64,000 nucleotides of DNA from positions 3,558,164 through 3,622,163 of the forward strand of contig NZ_CP061170.1 of the NCBI RefSeq assembly GCF_011751745.2. The letters are read 5' to 3'. Below are positions 58,972-64,000 of this stretch, one piece after another. The position numbers were made by a program, and so were the translations under genes. Origin of the DNA: Paramicrobacterium fandaimingii. Its GTDB lineage: Bacteria > Actinomycetota > Actinomycetes > Actinomycetales > Microbacteriaceae. Position 1 is the stretch's first letter. Each line of letters begins with the position of its first letter. The notes under the pieces are model-generated. The model was given only the letters and a program-made list of their open reading frames with translations, was not told the origin of the DNA and did not search any database.

Positions 58972-59885
58972 TAGTTGCGTTCCTTCTTCTGAGTCGAATC
59001 CCTGCCGGCGATCTCCGCCGCTGCTTCAAGGTACGAGACGGCACCGATGCCGCTGGGATCATGACTGATCACGGTCTGTCCGAAGCTCGGTGCTTCTGAG
59101 ATGCGCACCGCCCGGGGGATGATCGCATCGAGAACTTCCTCGGGGAAGTGTGCGCGAACATCATCTGCAACTTGATTTGCCAGGTTTGTGCGGGAGTCGA
59201 ACATCGTCAGAAGGATGGTGGACAGATGCAGCGCGGGGTTAAGGTGCTTTTGAATGAGTTGGATGCTGTTGAGGAGCTGGCTCAGTCCCTCGAGTGCGTA
59301 GTACTCGCACTGAATCGGAATGAGCACTTCTGTTGCGGCGACGAAGCCGTTGATCGTCAGTAGACCGAGCGATGGTGGGCAGTCGATGAAGATGTAATCC
59401 CACGATGTATCGTTCGCTGAAGCGCGCTTTACAAAATCGTCGAGCGCAGTGCGCAGCCGATGCTCGCGTGCCACCTGGGAAACCAGCTCGATCTCAGCCC
59501 CGGCGAGATGGATCGTCGATGGCACACAGTACAGCTGGTCAAATTCGGGGCTCTTCTGAATGACGTCTTCCAAAGGGAAGTCATCGATGAGCACGTCGTA
59601 CACGCTGGGAACTTCCGACGTGTGATCAACACCAAGTGCCGTGGACGCATTGCCCTGGGGATCAAGGTCAATGACGAGCACCTTGAGACCGTGCTTGGCG
59701 AATGCCGCCGCGATATTTACCGTCGTCGTCGTTTTCCCGACACCACCCTTTTGGTTCGAGATCGTGAAGATCCGAGTGCTGTCGGGTCGCTGAACACTGA
59801 CGTCTGCCAGGGTTTTGCGTCGTTCGGTCAGGGCCGCCAGATCGCGAGCGAGGGGAGTGGACGCGTCAAACGAGACCTCCGTCAT
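58971..59885 (-). CDS. parA: Chromosome partitioning ATPase ParA
   Basis: 304 residues. Deviant Walker A in SNQKGGVGKTTTTVNIAAA, Walker A' IDLDPQGNASTALG and Walker B YIFIDCPPSLG. The ParA gradient moves ParB-parS origin complexes. The first 40 residues are an actinobacterial extension before the Walker box. A parS site lies 25 bp upstream of the start, where ParB may control the operon promoter. Confidence 0.95.
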   Translation of the reverse strand: MTEVSFDASTPLARDLAALTERRKTLADVSVQRPDSTRIFTISNQKGGVGKTTTTVNIAAAFAKHGLKVLVIDLDPQGNASTALGVDHTSEVPSVYDVLIDDFPLEDVIQKSPEFDQLYCVPSTIHLAGAEIELVSQVAREHRLRTALDDFVKRASANDTSWDYIFIDCPPSLGLLTINGFVAATEVLIPIQCEYYALEGLSQLLNSIQLIQKHLNPALHLSTILLTMFDSRTNLANQVADDVRAHFPEEVLDAIIPRAVRISEAPSFGQTVISHDPSGIGAVSYLEAAAEIAGRDSTQKKERN

Positions 59886-59909
59886 GCGACAGTCACCACT
59901 TCATCCCCA

Positions 59910-59925
59910 TGTTTCACGTGAAACC
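59910..59925 (+). other. parS site 1
   Basis: TGTTTCACGTGAAACC, one mismatch from the perfect 16-bp palindrome TGTTTCACGTGAAACA, 24 bp upstream of the parA start. Confidence 0.92.
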
Positions 59926-60024
59926 CTCCGTCGAAACCGTACTTATCAACTGTACGCGTTGAACGGCCGTAGCGCATGCCTTCCGGCAACGTTTGGTCAC
60001 CAATCACCGCGTCACATCAGCAGA

Positions 60025-60040
60025 TGTTTCACGTGAAACA
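60025..60040 (+). other. parS site 2
   Basis: Perfect TGTTTCACGTGAAACA, in the gene-free stretch between parA and rsmG. Confidence 0.97.
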
Positions 60041-60628
60041 TCTCGGCCGACGTTCGGGGGAATTACAGCAGAGAATCCGGTCAGACCACCATCCGCGCTC
60101 CAAAACCCGGCCCGGTGTCTCATGACCGAAGTCGCCCAAAGCCGCTTAGGATGCTTCCTGTGAAAACTGACAGAGAAATCGCCTGGTCACTGGGAGAAAC
60201 GAGCTGCCCGAAAATCCGCCTGATTTGGGCCGAAAAGACCGAACGTGTCCCGGGCCATGGCGATCCGACGACGGGCTGCACGTTGCCCCACATCGCTCTA
60301 GCCTCGACCAGGCGTGGAGCACGTTACGTCCCAACACGAACCGCCGGGGGCGCCTTCTCAGACAGGTGGGCGACATCGTCGACACAGACGCGCGTCGCGA
60401 GCATTGGGGTGGTGAGGTAGGCGCACCACGAGAAGCCCGACATTCACCGATGCCAGAGGCAGGCCCCGCCTGCGAACTCTCCAAAGCTCGCGACACCGAT
60501 GAAGATAAGAGCCACGGCGACGATGCTCGTGGCCGCCTCTGGCTCAGAGTTCGCGAGCAACCAAAGCGGGTGATATCGGCTGCATGCCCTGCTCTCGCTC
60601 CGCTGCCCGACGCCCTCGTTGATCACGA

Positions 60629-60644
60629 TGTTTCACGTGAAACA
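60629..60644 (+). other. parS site 3
   Basis: Perfect TGTTTCACGTGAAACA, 34 bp from a perfect DnaA box. Confidence 0.97.
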
Positions 60645-60677
60645 ACGCCTGGATTCTCTCCACAGCTTCACCGGGCC

Positions 60678-60686
60678 TGTGGATAA
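60678..60686 (-). other. DnaA box
   Basis: TGTGGATAA, the reverse complement of TTATCCACA, a perfect DnaA box about 3.3 kb from the right edge. A weaker copy (ATATCCACA) is at 60786-60794. Confidence 0.6.
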
Positions 60687-60802
60687 CTTCCGTCATGTCG
60701 GTCCAAGGCGCCGCCGGAGAACCGCGGGTTTCCGCGCCTATTTCGGGATTCTCACCACGACGCGCGCCCTGTGGAAGTGGGGGAGATATCCACAAGCGCG
60801 AG

Positions 60803-61453
60803 CTAAGCACGAACGTCTGCTCTCACGACACGTGTCGGTTCGGCGATTACGCCGGCGCCGACCACTTGCACGCGAGCATTGGAAACCTCAAATTTGCGCA
60901 ACTCTTTTTGGGCGGCGTCGATCTCCGCCTGCGCGTTCGCGCCCTTCATCAACAACAATTCACCACCGTCACGCGCCAGAGGCGCGGTGAGTTTGAGAAG
61001 CTTGCGAAGCGCGCTGACGGCTCGCGCAGTGACCTGATCGAGCGGGTGCTCAAGCACCGCCTCTTCAGCTCGAGCACGCACGACAGATACGTTGCTCAAG
61101 TCAAGCTCGCTCACCTGCTCGGAAAGCCACGTCACCCGGCGCTCCATCGGCTCAATCAGAGTCACGTGCACATCGGGCCGGGCGATTGCGAGCACAAGTC
61201 CAGGGAGACCTGCACCAGACCCGACGTCCCCGAGATACCCCGCCTTCAGGAGGGGAGCGACGACCCCACTGTTGAGGATGTGCCGTGTCCAGAGCCGGGG
61301 AAGCTCAAGCGGACCAATGAGACCTCGCTCCTCGCCGTGCTCAGCGAGATTCGCTGTAAACCGGCGAATGGCGTCAAGCCGGTCCCCAAACACAATGGCA
61401 GCTTCAGCGGGCTCCTCTTCGAGAACCGGCTCTGCGGGAGACGAATCACTCAT
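60803..61453 (-). CDS. rsmG: 16S rRNA (guanine527-N7)-methyltransferase RsmG
   Basis: 216 residues. SAM-binding motif GDVGSGAGLPGLVLAIARP, followed by TLIEPMERRVTWL and the conserved ARAVSALRKLLKLT segment. It methylates N7 of G527 in 16S rRNA; loss gives low-level streptomycin resistance in other species. It lies 19 bp after jag with a parS site in the gap. Position between jag and parA is the standard order. Confidence 0.94.
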   Translation of the reverse strand: MSDSSPAEPVLEEEPAEAAIVFGDRLDAIRRFTANLAEHGEERGLIGPLELPRLWTRHILNSGVVAPLLKAGYLGDVGSGAGLPGLVLAIARPDVHVTLIEPMERRVTWLSEQVSELDLSNVSVVRARAEEAVLEHPLDQVTARAVSALRKLLKLTAPLARDGGELLLMKGANAQAEIDAAQKELRKFEVSNARVQVVGAGVIAEPTRVVRADVRA

Positions 61454-61455
61454 CG

Positions 61456-61471
61456 TGTTTCACGTGAAACA
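61456..61471 (+). other. parS site 4
   Basis: Perfect TGTTTCACGTGAAACA that fills 16 of the 19 bases between the jag stop and the rsmG start, so it overlaps the rsmG ribosome-binding region. Confidence 0.97.
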
Positions 61472-61472
61472 T

Positions 61473-61958
61473 TCATCGACGAGTGATCACCGTGTGCCGC
61501 CCACGGCCTTCGCCATGCGACTCCGAAACGAACCCGCGCTCGGAGACGATGTCGTGAACAAGCTTGCGCTCATAGCTCGACATCGGAGGAAGATCGGCTT
61601 CCGTCGAACCGCCCTCAATACGGGAAATAGCCTGGTCCACCAAAGTGGCGAGCTCCGCCTGCCGAGCCTCACGAGAGCCCGCGATATCCAAGATCACCCT
61701 CGAGAACTCACCGGTTTCGGTCTGCACAGCGAGCCGCGTCAACTCCTGCAGAGCATTGACGACGTCTGGCTTGGCCAGCCGGGACAGCTCCCCATCAGGA
61801 TCCGAAACCGAAACGTACGCCCGCTCGTTGCGCACATCGATGTCAATATCTCCGCCAAGGTCGCAGATATCCAGAAACTCTTCAATGTAATCGGCCGCGG
61901 CATCGCCCTCGCGATCAGTGGCTTCTGTGCTCTGGGTATCGTTCATCGTCTCGGACAT
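61473..61958 (-). CDS. jag: Jag/KhpB-type RNA-binding protein (R3H domain)
   Basis: 161 residues. A KH-like fold (LDICDLGGDIDIDVRNERAY, then LSRLAKPDVVNALQELTRLA) and an R3H domain at the end (LPPMSSYERKLVHDIVSERG, then SESHGEGRGRHTVITRR). KhpB pairs with KhpA in binding RNA and affects cell size. No N-terminal Jag domain is present, typical for actinobacteria. It lies 2 bp after yidC in the standard order. Confidence 0.93.
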   Translation of the reverse strand: MSETMNDTQSTEATDREGDAAADYIEEFLDICDLGGDIDIDVRNERAYVSVSDPDGELSRLAKPDVVNALQELTRLAVQTETGEFSRVILDIAGSREARQAELATLVDQAISRIEGGSTEADLPPMSSYERKLVHDIVSERGFVSESHGEGRGRHTVITRR

Positions 61959-61960
61959 GT

Positions 61961-62998
61961 CTATTTCTTCCCTTTGGAATCGGGCGCTTTCGGCTTTGAG
62001 TCTGGATTCTTCTTCGGTTGCGGCTGTGGCGCGGGCTTCCCCTGCTGAGCGAGTTTCTTCGCTCTGTTCTTGTTCACGGGCTGCTGCCGCTGCGCAGGCT
62101 TCTTCTCCTCAACGACGATGGGGTCATCGGCCTTCGCCAACTTATCGATCTTTCCCTTGCGGGCAAGACGAGCTTCGCGCTCACGCGCAGCCTCTGTACC
62201 AGGCGTCGGCATGTTGCGAATGATGATGAACTGCTGCGCCATTGTCCAAATGTTGGAGACGAGCCAGTAGAACATCACACCGAGAGGGAACGCGAAGCCA
62301 GAGAAGAGGAAGACGAACGGAAGCAGGTAGAGCAGAATGCGCTGCTGCTTAAACATCGGAGAAGCCTTCGTCTCCTCGGAAATGTTCTTCGACATGATCT
62401 GCAGCTGGGTGAAGAACTGCGAACTCGTCATCAGCGCGACCATGATGGCCGCGATGACCATGACAGCGACAGCCGGAGGAGTCGCGTTCATAGCGTCCTG
62501 AAAGCTGGAGTGCAGAGGTGCCATGCCGAACAGCGACGCATCGCCGAACAGGGACGCGAGTTCTTGGTTCAGCGGCCCGACGCCCTGCTTGCCAGAAGCA
62601 GCTTCACGGAGCACCGAAAACAACGAAAAGAAAATTGGCATCTGAACGAGCAGGGGAAGGCACGAACCCATCGGGTTGGTGCCCGTTTTCTTGTACAACG
62701 CCATTGTCTCGCGGCTCATCGCCTCGCGAGACATCTGGTCACGCTTGCCTTTGTACTTGTCTTGAATCTTCTTGAGCTGGGGTGCGACCTCCATCATTCT
62801 GCGCTGATTCTTGATCTGCTTCACAAACAGCGGAATCAGAAGCGCACGCACGACAAGCACAAGACCGACGATCGAAAGCACCCAGGTCAGCCCGGCAGCA
62901 GGATCCATTCCCACAAACGAGAAGATGGAATGGAATGTTACAAGGATCAGCTCGACCGCCCATTTGAGCGGCCAGAGGATCGTACCGATGATGTCCAT
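61961..62998 (-). CDS. yidC: Membrane protein insertase YidC
   Basis: 345 residues. Gram-positive YidC with no large periplasmic domain. Five membrane segments: TFHSIFSFVGMDPAAGLTWV start region, LVVRALLIPLFVKQIKNQRR with the conserved hydrophilic-groove Arg, MGSCLPLLVQMPIFFSLFSV, AVMVIAAIMVALMTSSQFF and LLYLLPFVFLFSGFAFPLGV. A basic, Lys/Pro-rich C-terminal tail follows that may bind the ribosome. It inserts membrane proteins with or without SecYEG. Start ATG 62998 is the family start. Confidence 0.93.
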   Translation of the reverse strand: MDIIGTILWPLKWAVELILVTFHSIFSFVGMDPAAGLTWVLSIVGLVLVVRALLIPLFVKQIKNQRRMMEVAPQLKKIQDKYKGKRDQMSREAMSRETMALYKKTGTNPMGSCLPLLVQMPIFFSLFSVLREAASGKQGVGPLNQELASLFGDASLFGMAPLHSSFQDAMNATPPAVAVMVIAAIMVALMTSSQFFTQLQIMSKNISEETKASPMFKQQRILLYLLPFVFLFSGFAFPLGVMFYWLVSNIWTMAQQFIIIRNMPTPGTEAAREREARLARKGKIDKLAKADDPIVVEEKKPAQRQQPVNKNRAKKLAQQGKPAPQPQPKKNPDSKPKAPDSKGKK

Positions 62999-63005
62999 GG
63001 GGCGA

Positions 63006-63320
63006 TCAGTTCTTTCTGTCGGTAGGGGAGACCACAAACCCGTGAGGGGTCACGGCATAACGGAAGTTCTTCTTTGCAGGCACGTCATCGATTCCACCGG
63101 CCGCCCAAGGATGGCAGCGAAGGATTCGCCGAATACCCATCACCGATCCGATCGCGACTCCATGGATCTGAATCGCCTGAAACGCGTAAGCGGAACACGA
63201 CGGATAGTACCGACAGACATCGCCGTACAAGGGCGAAATGATGCGTCGATACACCTGCAGCACAGCCACAGCAAGGTTGCGCGGAATCAGCAGAACAGTA
63301 CGAAGCACGTCACCGATCAT
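63006..63320 (-). CDS. yidD: Membrane protein insertion efficiency factor YidD
   Basis: 104 residues, with the family core [24 protein letters not shown], shown by its parts [10 protein letters not shown] and [11 protein letters not shown] (two of the three conserved Cys) and [15 protein letters not shown]. It supports membrane protein insertion alongside YidC. Overlaps rnpA by 4 bp. Confidence 0.93.
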   Translation of the reverse strand: MIGDVLRTVLLIPRNLAVAVLQVYRRIISPLYGDVCRYYPSCSAYAFQAIQIHGVAIGSVMGIRRILRCHPWAAGGIDDVPAKKNFRYAVTPHGFVVSPTDRKN

Positions 63321-63673
63321 CGAGTGGCCGCCTGTGTAACCGCTCGCGCGACATCGTCCCTGAGCTCGTCATAAGACGCGCCCGCCGCCGACGGCAACGC
63401 ACGAAACACCAGATCAAGTCCCAAAAGCGATTGTTTCGGAACCACAGTGCCCTGCAGCACATCGTGCGAGAGCGCCTTCAGACGTCGACGAACTCTGTTG
63501 CGTGTCACAGCGTTGCCCACCGTTTTCGCAACAATGAACCCGAATCGTGGTTCCCCACCATTCGGGTTCTTCGTTGTGTAAGTCACGGTACTCCCGCCAG
63601 CGCTGCGACGACCTCGGCGCACGACATGCTTGTAGTCAGAAGCGCTCGTGATGCGATGAGCCTTGTCGAGCAC
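63317..63673 (-). CDS. rnpA: Ribonuclease P protein component
   Basis: 118 residues. The conserved RNA-binding motif is [17 protein letters not shown], with the N-terminal block [19 protein letters not shown]. It binds the RNase P RNA in tRNA 5' processing. The start is GTG 63673 (VLDKAHRI), as the family begins at this point; a longer frame overlaps rpmH on the same strand and is not real. It is 20 bp after rpmH. Confidence 0.94.
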   Translation of the reverse strand: MLDKAHRITSASDYKHVVRRGRRSAGGSTVTYTTKNPNGGEPRFGFIVAKTVGNAVTRNRVRRRLKALSHDVLQGTVVPKQSLLGLDLVFRALPSAAGASYDELRDDVARAVTQAATR

Positions 63674-63693
63674 TGTCGGCGTAATGCCGTCTG

Positions 63694-63831
63694 CTACGCA
63701 GAAAGCTCGGTGCGGCCCTTGCGGCGGCGAGCCGACACAATGGCACGGCCGGCGCGGGTGCGCATGCGCGCACGGAACCCGTGAACCTTTGCACGACGAC
63801 GGTTGTTCGGCTGGAACGTTCTCTTGCTCAT
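63694..63831 (-). CDS. rpmH: 50S ribosomal protein L34
   Basis: 45 residues, the full length: [19 protein letters not shown], then [19 protein letters not shown]. Very basic. GGAGAAATT precedes ATG 63831. First gene of the rpmH-rnpA-yidD-yidC-jag-rsmG-parAB series transcribed away from dnaA. Confidence 0.97.
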   Translation of the reverse strand: MSKRTFQPNNRRRAKVHGFRARMRTRAGRAIVSARRRKGRTELSA

Positions 63832-63916
63832 AATTTCTCCTGGAGGATACCCGCCGCATGGCCTTGCAACGGGAAAGCTGTGGCCCGACGACAAATCGGG
63901 CTGCGTCAACTGATTA

Positions 63917-63945
63917 AAACTACGTGGTTGCACAGTTCCGGTCAA
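63917..63945 (-). promoter_or_regulatory. Sigma-70-type promoter of rpmH
   Basis: On the minus strand: -35 TTGACC (63940-63945), 17-nt spacer, -10 TAGTTT (63917-63922). It lies 86 bp before the rpmH start. The spacing is ideal and this is the first promoter upstream of the operon. Confidence 0.7.
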
Positions 63946-63968
63946 ACTGCACGAAACAAAAAGTGGAA

Positions 63969-63977
63969 TTATCCACA
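63969..63977 (+). other. DnaA box at the origin side
   Basis: TTATCCACA, perfect, 24 bp from the window edge, in the rpmH-dnaA spacer where the replication origin should begin. One box only is visible; the rest lies outside. Confidence 0.7.
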
Positions 63978-64000
63978 ACTTTCACAGACTTGAATGCAGC

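Larger units (their letters stand above)
59886..60802. other. Gene-free centromere-like region between parA and rsmG
   Basis: 917 bp with no supported gene. Open frames occur on both strands but none has a ribosome site, a recognisable protein or any consistent codon pattern. It carries three parS sites (59910, 60025, 60629), one perfect DnaA box (60678-60686) and a near match (60786-60794). This is the expected content of the origin-side ParB loading zone. Nothing else is visible. Confidence 0.75.

Noticed and set aside
59950..60800. Several open frames of 60-150 codons between parA and rsmG
   Set aside because: They overlap on both strands, lack ribosome sites and recognisable sequence, and interrupt parS sites; the region is better read as noncoding.
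1..64000. tRNA genes, CRISPR arrays, insertion sequences or prophage genes
   Set aside because: I looked for cloverleaf ends, regularly spaced repeats, transposase and integrase proteins and saw none.

Overview
The window looks like the chromosome of a high-GC actinobacterium, most likely a member of the Microbacteriaceae. The evidence is the origin-side gene order at the right edge (rpmH, rnpA, yidD, yidC, jag, rsmG, then parA-parB with four parS sites, all on the minus strand), the trxB-trxA / murJ / DUF6049 neighbourhood, a DUF222-HNH gene, uniformly high GC and the frequent GGATGC/GCATCC words typical of that family. The right edge stops inside the rpmH-dnaA spacer; dnaA should follow just outside. 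I see no tRNA, rRNA, CRISPR array, insertion sequence or prophage.

Layout. 1-12.6 kb is a mixed metabolic region: a fadB/fadA beta-oxidation pair, a ThrE-type exporter, an amidohydrolase flanked by two related palindromes, an FMN glutamate-synthase-like protein, acylphosphatase, a GntR/HutC repressor, an ArsR/SRPBCC pair with an unusual fused SnoaL domain, a TfoX-like protein, and an ornithine cyclodeaminase/citrulline hydrolase pair with an Lrp regulator. 12.8-33.1 kb is a large sugar-alcohol island: two small minus-strand operons of Gfo/Idh/MocA dehydrogenases, a tautomerase and a TIM-barrel isomerase; a divergent LacI regulator; an MFS inositol-type transporter; a CUT2 ABC transporter; and a nine-gene myo-inositol catabolic operon (iolC, Cgl0159-like aldolase, iolA, iolB, iolD, iolE-like, iolG, isomerase, dehydrogenase).

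33.1-50 kb holds housekeeping and stress genes: Ppx/GppA, a J-domain/NERD-like protein, Hsp20 with a HAIR operator, MarR with tandem operators, a Stealth phosphotransferase, DUF222-HNH, a metallophosphodiesterase, a large LuxR-type ATPase regulator, a methyltransferase, a RecQ-like helicase and a DksA-type zinc finger protein. 50-64 kb is the origin-proximal envelope, redox and segregation block.

How it fits together. The island can import inositols by two routes (MFS, ABC), interconvert and oxidise isomers with several dehydrogenases and isomerases, and take the ring through IolE, IolD, IolB, IolC, an aldolase and IolA to acetyl-CoA. Six short sites of one motif (TTTGTnnrGACAtt-like) stand in front of the GntR gene, the iolC operon, the ABC operon, the MFS gene, the tautomerase operon and the LacI/dehydrogenase divergent promoter. 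The iolC copy matches the Corynebacterium IolR motif as I recall it. I read this as one regulon of the GntR protein at 7.5 kb, with a LacI operator adding local control. This is the most useful new observation in the window.
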